NCBI GenBank assembly: GCA_030159075.1
Contig: BROG01000521.1
Span: 462,501-526,500 of the forward strand
From: Atrina japonica
Taxonomy: Eukaryota; Mollusca; Bivalvia; Pterioida; Pinnidae
Direction: 5' to 3'
DNA: 64,000 nt
Part shown: in pieces, positions 50,465 through 63,345 of the stretch
How the letters are laid out: each line of letters starts with the position of its first letter
Numbering within the stretch: position 1 is the stretch's first letter
Program-made: the position numbers and the translations under genes
The notes under the pieces: generated by a model
The model's database searches: none
Seen by the model: only the letters and a program-made list of their open reading frames with translations
Told to the model about the DNA's origin: nothing

Positions 50465-51490
50465 TGTATGTCAACAAATTGTGAAAAATACAGGAAATAC
50501 AGATATAGAGATCTGTAATACAGACATATACAGAAAACAAATGATGACAAACAAGCAGATACTGAAATACAGACATGACAAATGTTGACAGCTACATAAA
50601 CATATACTGAAATATAGATAACATGTATATAAACAGAGGGCAAATGATGCCAAACGGATACTGAAATACAGACATATACAGATGACAAATGTTGACAGAT
50701 ACACAAACATATATAGAAATAGACATATAAATATGACTAGTAAATAAATAAACAGATACTGAAATATAGACAGATGACATGTTGACAGACAAACAGATAC
50801 TAAATTACAGACATGACAAATGTATACAGATACACTTACATATACCAAAATACAGATACATATATATACAGATGGCAATTGATGGCTGACAGATACTGAA
50901 ATATAGACATATACATGTACATATTACATGTTGACAGACAAACAGATACTGAAATACAGACATGACAAATGATGACAGATACACTAGCATATACATGTAC
51001 CGAAATACAGATACATATAAATACAGATGACAATTGATGGCTGACATGACAAATGTTGACAGATACACTAACAAACATGTATACTGAAATACAGATACAT
51101 GTACAATGTCTATACAGACGACAAATGATGACAGAAAAACATATACAGATGACAAATGATGGCAGACAAACAGATACTGAAATACACATATATATACATA
51201 TGGCAAATAGACAGATATTGAAATACTGACATACACAAATGACAAATGTTGGAAGATACACAAACAGATACTGAAATACACATATACATATGGCAAATAG
51301 ACCGATACTGAAATACAGACATATACAATTGACAAATGTTGGAAGATACACAAACAGATACTGAAATACTGTATACAAATGCCAAATGTTGGAAGATACA
51401 CGAACAGATACTGAAATACTGTATACAAATGACAAATGTTGGAAGATACACAAACAGATACTGTTTTCTGTATACATAATGATAAATGTT
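50465..51490. repeat. ACAGATACTGAAATACAGAC minisatellite
   Basis: About 1 kb of units of roughly 51-60 bp (ACAAACAGATACTGAAATAC, AGACATATACA, GATGACAAATGTTGGAAGAT). They are most regular at 51220-51470. The minus-strand Cys/Ser/Val frames are artefacts. Confidence 0.92.
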
Positions 51491-51884
51491 AAGATACACT
51501 TGCAAATGGTTTCAATACTGTTACAGGGTTATTTTGCCTACATAATGTACATGTACCATTCAAGAAACATGTGTTTCGCCCGTTTTAAATTTGCCCAAAC
51601 TCTTTACAATTCCATTCAAGAAACAGGTGTTTAACAATCAGCAATTTTAATCATTGATTAAATATAATTTTTATTGCGAAGTTTTATTAAACAATCAATG
51701 CTTGTGCATATCTACTTTGCATTGTCACATTAACAATTTTGTGTTATTTCAAATCAAATCTATAATATACAATCTCTGCAATTAATAAAATTAGATGAAT
51801 TTACAATTTTGAATCACCCACTGACGATTAGGGCAAAAGAGGCAAAAATTAAATGGGGGGCAAAAATTTCCCTATATACAGTAC

Positions 51885-52030
51885 AAATATATACAGAGGA
51901 CATGTTGACAGAAAAACAGATAGTGAAATACAGACATACACAGATGACAAAAGTTGGCAAGAAGACAAACTGACATGTACCAATGTGACATACAGATATA
52001 TACAGATGTTGACATTGATGACAAATAGTC
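51885..52030. repeat. Short satellite of the same GACAAATGTTGAC family
   Basis: ACAGAGGACATGTTGACAGA, AAACAGATAGTGAAATACAG and ACAGATGTTGACATTG are the same words as the flanking arrays. Confidence 0.75.
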
Positions 52031-52499
52031 ATTCATGTCAATTTATCCTGTAACTAAGACGAAAAGTGTCGTATATCAGTTGCCGAATACATCACAGCTG
52101 TATTCAGTCAGTGACAGATATCAAACATGCAATTTTATTCTATACTTGTTCTGGTGACATTAAACTCATTATTGTTAGAATGACGTCACAAGATCTAAAG
52201 CATCTTACATATTTGTTAAACATTCTTGGGCAAAGTGGCGGTGTCCATATTGTTTTTGATACATTGAAATTGTGGTATAAATGAATTTGGTAGCAATATT
52301 AGTTTACAGGATAAACAGAATAGATGGTTTTTGTCGACAGTATTTGAACTCGGGTCAGAAAAACAATAATGTCTCGCCATCGTCATCTTTCTTAACCCTC
52401 ATCCAAATACAACCTGTATTTTAAGACACTACCCATCTAGCTATTCTATATCGCATGGGTGTTGACAGAAGTGAATATCAAGATGGAAAAAGAAAGTAA

Positions 52500-53500
52500 C
52501 ACAGTTGTTCAAGTTCAAGACTGCACTAAGATGTTGACACCCACATAAATGTTGATACCTACACAGATGTTGATAGCAATACGGATATTGAAACCACACA
52601 AATGTTGACCCATACGAACATATTGAAAACATACATGCACATGAAATCTGTTGGTAACAAGCTGTCATAGTAACATTCCTAAAGATGTTGACAGCCAAAT
52701 AAACAGATGGTGACAGTTATACATGCAGAAACTGACATTTAGATGCCAATAGACATATAAACAGATGTTGACAGACAGATAAACAGATGTTGATAGACAA
52801 ATAAACAGATAGTGACAGACAGATAAAGAGACAGACACAGACATATAACAGATGTTGACAGACAGATAAACAGATAGAGACAGACAGATAAACAGACAGA
52901 TAAACAGATAGAGACAGACAGAAGGGCAGACATTGACAGACAGATAAACAGATAGAGACAGACAGATAAACAGACAGAGACAGACAGATAAACAGACAGA
53001 GACAGACAGATAAACAGATACAGAGACAGACAGATAAACAGATAGAGACAGACAGATGGGACAGATAAACAGATATTGACAGACAGATAAACAGATAGAG
53101 ACAGACAGATAAACAGCTAGAGACAGACAGATAAACAGACAGAGACAGACAGATAAACAGACAGAGACAGACATATAAACAGACAGAGACAGACAGATAA
53201 ACAGATAGAGACAGACAGATAGACATTGACAGACAGATAAACAGATAGAGACAGACAGAAGGGCAGACATTGACAGACAGATAAACAGATAGAGACAGAC
53301 AGATAAACAGACAGATATTGACAGACAGATAAACAGATATTGACAGTCAGATAAAGAGATAGAGACAGATAAACAGATAGAGACAGACAGAAGGGCAGAC
53401 ATTGACAGACAGATAAACAGATTGAGACAGACAGATAAACAGATGTTGACAGACAGATAAGCAGATGTTGACAGATAAAATGTTGAGATTTAGATATACA
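52500..53500. repeat. GACAGACAGATAAACAGATA satellite
   Basis: About 1 kb of units built from GACAGACAGATAAACAGATA and GAGACAGACAGATAAACAGA with TTGACAG variants, giving a 245-codon Leu-Ser-Val-Cys frame on the minus strand that is not a gene. Confidence 0.95.
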
Positions 53501-55075
53501 TGACAGACAGATATGTAAGTAATTTTATTTTATACATGTCTGTAGTTTACATGGTCAGTGTACACTGAACTACAATGTATATTTTAGCCTTTATCTGTAG
53601 CTGTATAATATTTCATGTCTGGAGGGCATACAAATGTACAAGAATAATATCAAATCACAAATGATCAAACACACACACACACAAAATATATGACAATTAT
53701 TACAACAAATCATAATGATTTAATGGCTGTGTGTGTCAAAATGCCAAGCAAACACAGACCCAGTGTAAAGCATATGTGCATTGGAAACAACAGTGAATAG
53801 GAAACACCAGCCACTTAAGCACAGAAATAAAGAATTATTTTGTGGGGGAGGGGGATGTCTGTCTGCATACAATTCACTGTTAAATTAAATGACATTAAAA
53901 TTTGAATAAAATTAATTCAAGATTTATCTACTGTAAGCATTATACTTATTAGCTAATATGGAGGCTGTTGAAGCTGTTACAACAGATTAGGTAAAATGAT
54001 GGAAGGGGTAAAAAAAAATCTTCATATTTGAAGTATATACTATTCAGAATTGGGGAAAAAAGTTGTTAATTTCCGAATTTGAATGTTCCAGCTTCATTCC
54101 CAGAATAAGGCATGAGAACCTTGTACCAAATCTAAAGAGAATGTAGCATATACATGTACTGCACATGTATTTCTATTTTTTTCATTCTTTCATATTATAA
54201 AATGGACAAAATATCAATATACATGTATAAATGAATAAAACAGACTGAAAATCAAAGGGAAATGATATGACTCCCAGCCTGAATTTACATTATAAATTGG
54301 AGGGCTTTCAGACCTAGACGTATCATTGTGTTTTGTAAATAGTGTACATTTGTATCATCAAGTATAATACAAGAATATTTTCATTTGAACTAAAGTAACT
54401 GAAAATTATCAAATTTAAATATTTACTTGATGTTACTTATTCAAAGTTTGTTGTAGTGAAGTTTAAACGCACACAAGAGATGGAAATTTGCTAGTGTGAG
54501 CAAAACCCAGATACAGGAATCTCAGTCACCTGATAAAGTGATAAAGTGATAAAATTTACATTTCATTCAACATTTCACCATAAAGAACAATAAACTAGTC
54601 TTCAACAATACATAAGAACATTCCACGTGAAGAATTAGGGGTGAAATGGTTACAAGAGTGATACACAAAGAACTGAAATGCTAGCTGGCAACAGAAAGTG
54701 GCAGCATTAATGAATAATGCACATGTAAGTACGTATGTACTGAAATATTTCTTACGAATAAATACTGCTCATTTCTTTTTTCAGTCTTGTCAGACGCTTT
54801 GATTTAGATGTTCTGAAAATATAATTGATAATGAAAAATAAAATGTGCAGTGTTCTACTGAATTTTATCAAAGATAATTTTTGTTCTCTATATATCTTTG
54901 TAATTGCTAAAACATATAAAAGGCTCAAAACAAAACACAAACAAAATACAAAAAAGACAGACACCTGGCAGCTGTCCCTACAACCTGAAGTGTGTGCAGA
55001 TTGATGTACATACATTTATTGGTTTAATTTACTGCAATCACTCAACAAACAGTTCCAAACAAAATAACAGGGGTT
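53501..55075. other. Non-coding stretch, nothing recognised
   Basis: AT-rich with a short AC run at 53673. No exon or repeat family identified. Confidence 0.5.
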
Positions 55076-55079
55076 ATTA

Positions 55080-55205
55080 GATCCTTTATTCTACAGGGTC
55101 CTGTGACCTTTATTCTACAGGGTCCTGTGCCCTTTATTCTACAGGGTCCTGTGCCCTTTATTCTACAGGGTCCTGTGCCCTTTATTCTACAGGGTCCTGA
55201 GCCCT
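55080..55205. repeat. 24-bp minisatellite, 5 copies
   Basis: CCTTTATTCTACAGGGTCCT plus GTGC/GTGA, almost identical copies in tandem. Confidence 0.97.
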
Positions 55206-56155
55206 TTCAGTTGGAAATTTTACGTTCCAATAGGCCAAATTCTCCTTGATCGGCAAACTAAATGTGAGCTGTACAGTGAACATAGTTTGGAATTTTGCAT
55301 TGGGAATGGGACCTCTTAACAGACTCACATATTGATGACATTAATCCCTGAATACTCACTATTTTTTGTACATACCGTATTCGACCCATTAAGCTCCCAG
55401 GGCGCTACAAGAATCAGAAAATGGGATTGGCACTTAATCTGGACCAATCAATAGTCAAATTGAGGTAAAACAGTTAATTTATTATAGGGCATGGTGGTAA
55501 AGTTGCTGTAGTTGTTACCAAGGACACCTATCAACATACATGTAGCTCTGTTGCTGGGGAACTACAGATAAACTGTTACTTACAGTTTTTCACATCTCAT
55601 TGTCAACCAGCTAGAATAGATTATTGATTTTATATGTGAAAAATGGGGAGAGCCGCTTACTAGGACATGGAAACTTGATGAGTAAAATATGGTAAATACA
55701 TGTATAGACTTATAAACTTATAGAGTAATAGACCTCTGATATATATATACATATATACATGTATGTCTGTTTGAATTATTTCCTCAATGACCTTTCATTT
55801 CTGCATAAAATTTGGATGATATTGCACCAGTTTATGTTGACTCAAAAGTCAATTTTCTGTCACCTGTGGTGATTCTTGATAGATATATCTATATAAATAT
55901 AAATCATGTTACAAGTGTTTATACAACCACACATACACTGTAGCATTAAAAAAATGTTGATGTAACTTTTGTTCAATAAAAAAGAGCTTTTGTTAATGTC
56001 ACTGATACTCTCCTACACATTGTAGGTCACCAACTTAAGATGGAGCATGTCATTTTAAATTAGATCCATTCTCTGACCACATCATGTTGTACCTTAGGGT
56101 CTCTACTTATAAATATTAGATTTATATTACATTCTACAATGTATATTTGAATAGT
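55206..56155. other. Non-coding stretch
   Basis: Contains TTGCATTGGGAATGGGACC (55297-55315), whose reverse complement recurs near 62715. Otherwise nothing recognised. Confidence 0.45.
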
Positions 56156-56159
56156 CAGA

Positions 56160-56750
56160 TTGTTCAATTTCAACTTGAAAACTGACACTGTTGTTCAATT
56201 TCAACTTGATAACTGACATTGTTGTTCAATTTCAACTTGATAACTGACATTGTATCAATGTAGTGTGTTCAACTTCAACTTGATAACCAACATTTTGCGC
56301 TGTAGCCGGTTCAATTTCAACTTGGTAACTGACATTGTATCGCTGTAGAATGTTCGATTTCAAATAGATAACTGACATTGTATCACTGTAGTGTGTTCAA
56401 TTTCAACATAATAACTGACATTGTATCGCTGTAGAATGTTCGATTTCAAATAGATAACTGACATTGTATCAATGTAATGTGTTCAATTTCAACATAATAA
56501 CTGACATTGTATCGCTGTAGAATGTTTGATTTCAAATAGATAACTGACATTGTATCAATGTAATGTCATGTGTTCAATTTCAACTTGATAACTGACATTG
56601 TATCGCTGTAGAATGTTCGAATTCAAATAGATAACTGACATTGTATCAATGTAATGTCATGTGTTCAATTTCAACTTGATAACTGACATTGTATCAATGA
56701 AATGTGTTCAATTTCAACTTGGTAACTGACATTGCATCGCTGTAGCATAT
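56160..56750. repeat. TTCAATTTCAACTTGATAAC minisatellite
   Basis: About 13 units of 43-60 bp. Two unit types alternate in part: TTCAATTTCAACTTGATAAC + TGACATTGTATCAATGTAAT and TTCGATTTCAAATAGATAAC + TGACATTGTATCGCTGTAGA, a sign of higher-order repeat growth. Confidence 0.93.
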
Positions 56751-57154
56751 GCACCACACTCAGGCCTATACATGCATTAAGTATAATAAGTAACATAATT
56801 TGGAGTAACATTTTGATTATAATATGGATGATTTTACTCACTTTTCAGTCATGACAAGCTTCACAAGAAAAATGTAAAGATCTTTCAAAGATCCTAATTC
56901 ATTTTTAAGGAGTTTTCAAGGCCACAGGAAATTGCAGGGGCTTTTCAACAACTGCAACTTAGACTCGCAAAAGGAAGGTCCTGGGTTTAAGTCCTGATGC
57001 AAGACAATACCAATGACTTTAAAAATGGAAGTGACAGCTCCTTAATTATTATGTGAAAAATTCTTGGTGGGATGTTTAACACCAAACAAATAAAAATCAC
57101 TTTTACTTGTGTGACCTCTTGACCTGCCACCATTAAACTTGTTTGGTTTTTTTT

Positions 57155-57490
57155 ATTGTTGTTTTTACATCCAGTCAAGAATTTTTCACTTATATGGAGA
57201 TGTCGCCAGCTTTGGGTAAAGTACCACAGATTTTGACCTGTGCTATGGACTGCTGCCAATCTCGTGAGGGTTCTTTTATATGCCACTCCTGCCTTGATAT
57301 CGACACATAGGAACTTAGTTTTAAGCCTCATCCAAAAGGTCCATGACTTTCACTTTGTATGTCGAACGTTTTGAGAAAGAACAGTCACTACCATTGTCAA
57401 TTTTAAAAAAATCTTTGGTAGGACCCAGTATGGGGAATCCAACATGGGGCTTTCCATTTGAGAGTCAAATGCACTATCACTAAACCACCA
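57155..57490 (-). mobile_element. Near-complete tRNA-derived SINE
   Basis: The reverse complement has a head TGGTGGTTTAGTGATAGTGC (box A) and GTTGGATTCCCC (degenerate box B). Next come AAAGTCATGGACCTTTTGGA and TGAGGCTTAAAA, AAGAACCCTCACGAG, TGGCGACATCTCCATATAAG, and a tail ACAACAATAAAAAAAACC. It is the reference copy for 1795, 40853 and 44880. Confidence 0.85.
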
Positions 57491-57954
57491 TAAAACTAAG
57501 AAATTCAAAATAAATATAAATGAATATTCTGAACTTTGCCTTTTAAAATAATATATCTGATATACTTTACAGGCCAATCATTTTAAAAGATTTAATTTCA
57601 TTCACTACAATTAGCCAGACAGCAAATCTAAAATGTCTGAAAGCCTTCTTTATATTTATTCTGCCCTAATTTACAAATACTATTTAACATATATATAGTT
57701 TATACACATGTGTATATGCACACTAAAATTCACCAAGAGCAATGAAGCATGAAAGTGAGGCATGGAAATGAATATCATCAATATGTAATGTAGGACTAAT
57801 GCAATAGATTATGTTAAAATGTCTATAACACCAACAGTCAGATAACATATCAATTACATATGTGTTACTATTTCAGAGGTTACATTAAGTGTTGCATAAC
57901 AAGATGAACATGATGTTATTGTGGCAGTACAGGGCAGCTATATACCAGTACATG

Positions 57955-57956
<2 letters not shown>

Positions 57957-58029
<73 letters not shown>

Positions 58030-58058
58030 CTGAGATATATATATATATATATATATAA
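57957..58058. repeat. (TA)n microsatellite
   Basis: Two TA tracts separated by GTATCTGAG. Confidence 0.97.
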
Positions 58059-59035
58059 AGCCAAACCTCATTATCTGGAAGTCGTCGGGACTGAGCAAAA
58101 AATTTGAGATAAACGGTTCCTCAAGTTAAAAGGTCTGTCACTAAATACAATCCTCAATCCTGATTCATCTCATGAAAGTTTTGGTAATTGCCAGAATACT
58201 TGTAGGTCAATATGTATACCGTTTGTTTCTTATCGTTAGTATATGTGCAATTTGACAGCCACAAAAACCATGTGTTTTGTCAAACAATATTGAAAGCAAA
58301 TAAAAATGAATCAATTATGTTTCAGTATCTATTTTTAAGACGCAAATATATCGGCAAATAAACATCACACATTTTAATTGGAACATCCCATGCTGCTTTT
58401 TAGATCACAGAATTGACACTATCATTATACATTCCAGAATGGAAAGTCTAAAAAACAAATTATAGCAAGTAACAGTAACTATATGAATTGAAGATCGGAG
58501 AGCAAAATAACAGAAGTTTCTGAAGATTTTTATTTCTTGTATGTACTAAAAAACCCATATAGAAAATATATTTGTTTAGCCCTAGTCATATAATCACAAT
58601 GATTTAATGACGATGTACAAAAATAACTTCGAGATAACTAATCAATATTTCAGATTGAAACTAAACATCAGGACCATTGACAAACGGTTTTTCGAGAACT
58701 GAGAACTTTTTAGTATACATTTATATATATATAATTTTTACAGAAAGTTAAGTGATGTTCATCCCAAACATAAATTGGATTAAATTGAAAGAGATTAATT
58801 TTGTGTTCCTAAAACTACTGAAAAAAATATATTTTCAATCGAACTGCTCATATGCATGTTGCTTTCTCACTTGTCAAAAATTTCATTTCATTATAATGAA
58901 TAGATCTGTGATGTAATTTATAAATATAAAAATCTGAAAATATAGCGAGCAATATCTTAGAAATATATAGATCAATAAAAACAATGAAACTACTGTATTA
59001 TCAAAACAAGTGTAGTCAAAAGACACAAAAGCTCG
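58059..59035. other. Non-coding, possible DNA-transposon remnant
   Basis: CCTCATTATCTGGAAGTCGT, TTTGAGATAAACGGTTCCTC and later CTTCGAGATAACTAATCAA resemble pogo/Tigger-type end sequences, but I could not match two ends. Confidence 0.35.
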
Positions 59036-60610
59036 CAGAAAATGGGTGTAAATTTTCAAAATAGGTTTTTGACCTACAACTGTCAAGTGTTAAAGCGATA
59101 TAAGCTATCACAATGATTACTTTTGTCCCCTGACATATAGTCAAGAATATGGTAAAATATGTGTTCAAATACATTATTAAATACAAAAAACGTTGTAAAA
59201 GATCTTTTTTTCAAAGTTATTTGTTTTTATTAGAATTTAAGTTTTCTCGTACCTTAAAAAATCAGCTGTAATTCTGTATGCAATGACCTTTCAGATAAAC
59301 TTTTTTGCCATATCAAATGTATTTTGTAATTCGGTCAGGGGATCTCGGTCCTTTACGCTCTCGGACTATCTTAAAGTTAGCTGAATTTTATATTTACATT
59401 TAAAATACAGGAGATGATTTTTATTGGAAAGTACATGTATTATGTAAAATATAAATTTTTCAACGCTATTTTAAATACCTGAAGAAAATCGGATGAATTT
59501 ATGAATAAATATATCAGTTCACTAAAAGAAATTTTACCGATCTTTATTGTTACCCTGAATGCTGACATTGACAAAATCAAAATATAACTGTGAAAAGTAT
59601 GTATACCTCATGCTTTACAATTGTGCCGCCACATCCATTGGAGTTGGGCAGTTCATGATCATATGTGTCAAGAATGATAAAGCCGAAAATGCACTGGGAC
59701 AAGTTAGAAATGGGTCGAGATCACCAGATATACCTGGCGCGTGGAAAATTTCAGAAACTAATGCTTTGAAACGACAAAAAAGACTGATTTTACCTGAGTT
59801 AGGAATGAAATGATGATCTACGAAAATAAACCCAAAGGGTAATAAGAATAGAATGTATATTAACTACAAGTAGCATGTGTTTATTGGACACTCGGTAATC
59901 TTCGTAAAAATTTATCGAAAGTTAATTTGCAATGCTCAAAGTAATGGCAGACAAAGAAAAACTAATATTACGGGTTATATTTGGCAAGACTTGTAATTTT
60001 ACACATGCATTTGTTATTCTAACCACGAGATGGTCTCTTTGGAATACATGTATATATGAGATGAAATATTACATAACATGGGCATGTAAAATTTTTCACC
60101 TGTACAGCTCATATCACTTTAAGGTCAAGGTACGGTAAACATTTTGATTCATTCAACTCAGGTTAAAGTTTTTGACAAGTTGGTCAATGTCCAAGGTCAA
60201 GGCCACTCTATGTAGGTCTAAAGTCAAGGTACAAAATGAAAGCTTTGGTCATAAGAAATCTATTTGTAAAATATCAAAGCCCTATCCCTCATGATTTAAA
60301 TGATATATCCGATGTTTAAGTTTTTGAATAGAGTCCAAGGTCATGGCCACAAGGTCAAAAGAAAAAGTATCAAATGAAAACTATAGAAAGAAGAAATATA
60401 TATGTGAAATAACAAAGCCCTATCCCTCGAGGTTTAAAAGATATAACCAGGGTTAAAGTTTTTTAATACTACATGTAGGTCAAAGTTCAAGGTAACGGTC
60501 ACAAGGTCAAAAGTCCAGGTAACAAATGAAAGCTCTGGTCACAAAATCTATATTTAAAATATTGAACCCGTATCACTTGAGGTTAAATTGATATAGGCAG
60601 GGTTTGAAAT
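59036..60610 (+). repeat. GGTCAAGGTC tandem repeat, copy 2, split by an insertion
   Basis: Starts CTCGCAGAAAATGGGTGTAA as copy 1 does, is interrupted at 59090 by the TTAA-flanked element, and resumes at 60119 with AAGGTCAAGGTACGG followed by about three ~140-bp units. Confidence 0.8.
59094..60118. mobile_element. TTAA-flanked 1025-bp element (piggyBac-type non-autonomous?)
   Basis: TTAA lies on both sides (59090-59093, 60119-60122). The left end AGCGATATAAGCT pairs with the right end's reverse complement AGTGATATGAGCT. The undisturbed repeat at 48531 has a single TTAA at the same place. The interior holds a plus frame at 59559-59813 without a recognised domain. No transposase was seen. Confidence 0.75.
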
Positions 60611-62640
60611 AACCACCACTCGGACAAGTTGATTTCTAAATGCACTTGTCCGTCGGTCAAAATGTATTCATAATTTTCAGTCTAAGTGGGTTGGTGAATT
60701 TTTATGGCTGTCAGTTTCATACGACCATACATCATATCAAATATGGTGCAGGGGTTGTACTGGACTTTGCCAATGTTGCAAATTGCAATTTTTTTTATTT
60801 CAACTGGTGACAAAAAAATAGTTTGGCTATATTTCTGGCACCTCCGTGTTATTGAAGTATTATGCCATCTAGGTTACTTAAGTCAATTATATCTTCCAAA
60901 TAGTCATCAAGAACATGGACTAATAACCCTGTTAATTAATTAATGTCATTAGACCATACAATGGTGTAATTATCTGACATACCTATCGGTATACTGTGGT
61001 CAGGTACCTATACAGATTGCTTACCTGTATAATTAAACCTCCACACCTACATGTGTATTGTCACTATGCATATGTTCTGTCCTATATAGAGATATTTCAT
61101 GTGGCTTGCTTATCAATCCTCAATGATTTTACTTAAAATTTTTAACTGAGAAATATCAAAGCGAGATTGTGGTGTCTTCTGTGATGTCTGCACTCCACAC
61201 CATAAACTGTACACTAATACACTACAGTGTTATGGATGCATCTTAAAATTGTGAGGATTTCAATCCAAAAACGATGTTTTATTTCAATTACATAATATTT
61301 TAAACATATAGGCAATAATGTCTTCTTGTAACTCATTGAATTTAATTAAAAACAACTTTAAGCATGCCATTTTTCATTCATCTTGTTTGATAATCTTTTT
61401 CAGGGTACAAAATCAAAATACGCAAAATTACATGTATCTTAAAGTTCTTTTTTTTTTTTTGCAAATTCACCTTTGTCCTATATGTACATGTACTAATGTA
61501 TTTAAAGCTACAACTATTCTTACAGGGTGTGACTCAGATGGAGCCAACACTTCTATACATTTACATGCTTCAGATCTAGGATTTAATTATATATATATAT
61601 ATGTAAAAGGTCTCAAACTCACATTTTAGAGATTAATTTACGTGAAGAATAAAGACTTCACAAGTAAAAGGTCAGACGTTCAAGTTTTGACTGAGTCAGA
61701 TATGAGGTTTTAAAATACAATGGATTCCATTCTTACAAAGAACCTTTGTCAGCTAAAGTTTCTCCTCTTTATTCATATGTACAATGTACAAATGTAGCAG
61801 GAATCACCGGAGGATAAAAATCAAGGTCACCGAGATGTTTTGGTGGAGGCCACGATGTGTCTCAAAATTAATTTATGGCATATAAAGATGTGAGAAAAAT
61901 AACAGTAATTCAATTTTATCAATAATAACACAAGACAATTGTCATCTGTAAGTTACTAAACGACCCATTGTATGTTTACTATTTAGATAATGAAAATTAA
62001 ATATAAAACTGAAATTTTGAAGGGTGGCAGAAGGAAATTTTACTATGGTTTGGACAATGTAAAGATGACTGAAAAATACAAGCATTACATGTACCTACCC
62101 ACTCTTGAACAGGCTGTGGATATCCTTGTTTATGATGTACATGTATAGTGTGCATGTACATGTTTACATGATATATATTTGTATACATGTGTACATGTAC
62201 ATGTATCTGTATAACCTGTGATGGCGCAGGGGTTAAGGACAATGATCTCCCCATTTGCACAACCAAAAAAGGACAATCTTAAAATAAATATATATATATA
62301 TATAAATATATATAATATACATGTACTTATATACTGATTTCTAGAAATAAATTTTCTAAAATGAAAGCTAAATATATTTATGAATCATTTCATCTTAGTA
62401 TTAACTTACATGTACTTGAGTAAATCAAGTGTACCGACTCCTACATGTAAGTTCTTTAGACACTTAAAATGTAACTAAGTGAAAATATACAAAAATGTAT
62501 GATCATACACTCACAATCACACGTTCAAGTGACAAAATTTACATTCAGTTTCAAACAAGAAGATTTTCAGACTACACTGTACATGATGCATAAATGTTCT
62601 TGACAAGTGAACACTTTGCTGCCACATGTGTGTATTTATG
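60611..62640. other. Non-coding stretch, nothing firm
   Basis: AT-rich with several TACATGTACATGTA palindromic runs (for example 62140-62205) and short TA repeats (61591, 62289). No exon recognised. Confidence 0.45.
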
Positions 62641-62644
62641 TTTT

Positions 62645-63190
62645 GTGTGTGTGTGTGTGTGTGTGTGTTTGCAGGCCTTTTTCTATATAGGGTCCACAGG
62701 GCCGAAATTCAGTTCCATTCCCAATGCAAAATACATGTACATGTGTTTTTCCCAATTTGATGAAAAAAAAATCCAAATTTGGTGTTGAGGTCACAAACCA
62801 AACCAGAGTTTTTGAAATTCACCGGTCTTACCAGAAAAACCGGTAAATTTTACAAAAGTCTGATGAAATTTATCTGATAATTGGTCCAAATGACCAGTAA
62901 TTTCCCATTTCATTTCAATTGTGTATACAATGTATATACAGACCAGTAAAAAATTAACTTTGACCAGTGAAATTCCTTTATTCACTGGTCTGGCTCACCA
63001 GTAATTTTTTTTTATTTCAAAATGTCTGCCAAAATCAAAATGAATGTAAGGGAAAATACATTTAAAAAAGAGCATTTAAAATTTCTGTGTTTGCAAATTA
63101 TTTTTCCCAATTTGACACAAATTCACATTCAAATTCCCATTTGTGTTGCCAATGGAATTTTCCCAAAATTGACAGAAAAAGGCCTGGTTT
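62645..63190. repeat. (GT)n then dispersed repeat rich in TTCCCAATTTGA
   Basis: A short GT run precedes GGGCCGAAATTCAGTTCCAT and TCCCAATGCAAAATAC. TTTTTCCCAATTTGA recurs at about 62748 and 63100. Between them is a small set of ACCAGTAAATTT/ACCGGTAAATTT words. Part of this (CCATTCCCAATGCAAAAT) recurs inverted near 55300. Confidence 0.55.
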
Positions 63191-63345
63191 GTGTGTTCCT
63201 GTATGTGTTTACAAGTGTGTTCCTGTGTGTGTTTACAAGTGTGTACCTGTATGTGTTTACAAGTGTGTTCCTATATGTGTTTACAAGTGTGTTCCTGTAT
63301 GTGTTTACAAGTGTGTTCCTGTGTGTGTTTTCCTGTGTGTGTGTG
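63190..63345. repeat. ~24-bp minisatellite GTGTTCCTGTATGTGTTTAC
   Basis: About seven units of GTGTTCCTGTGTGTGTTTAC + AAGT, giving three overlapping repetitive plus frames. Confidence 0.95.

Noticed and set aside
52665..53402. 245-codon Leu/Ser/Val/Cys 'membrane protein'
   Set aside because: Translation of the GACAGACAGATA satellite.
59559..59813. 84-codon plus frame as a transposase of the TTAA element
   Set aside because: No DDE or other transposase motif; too short for piggyBac.
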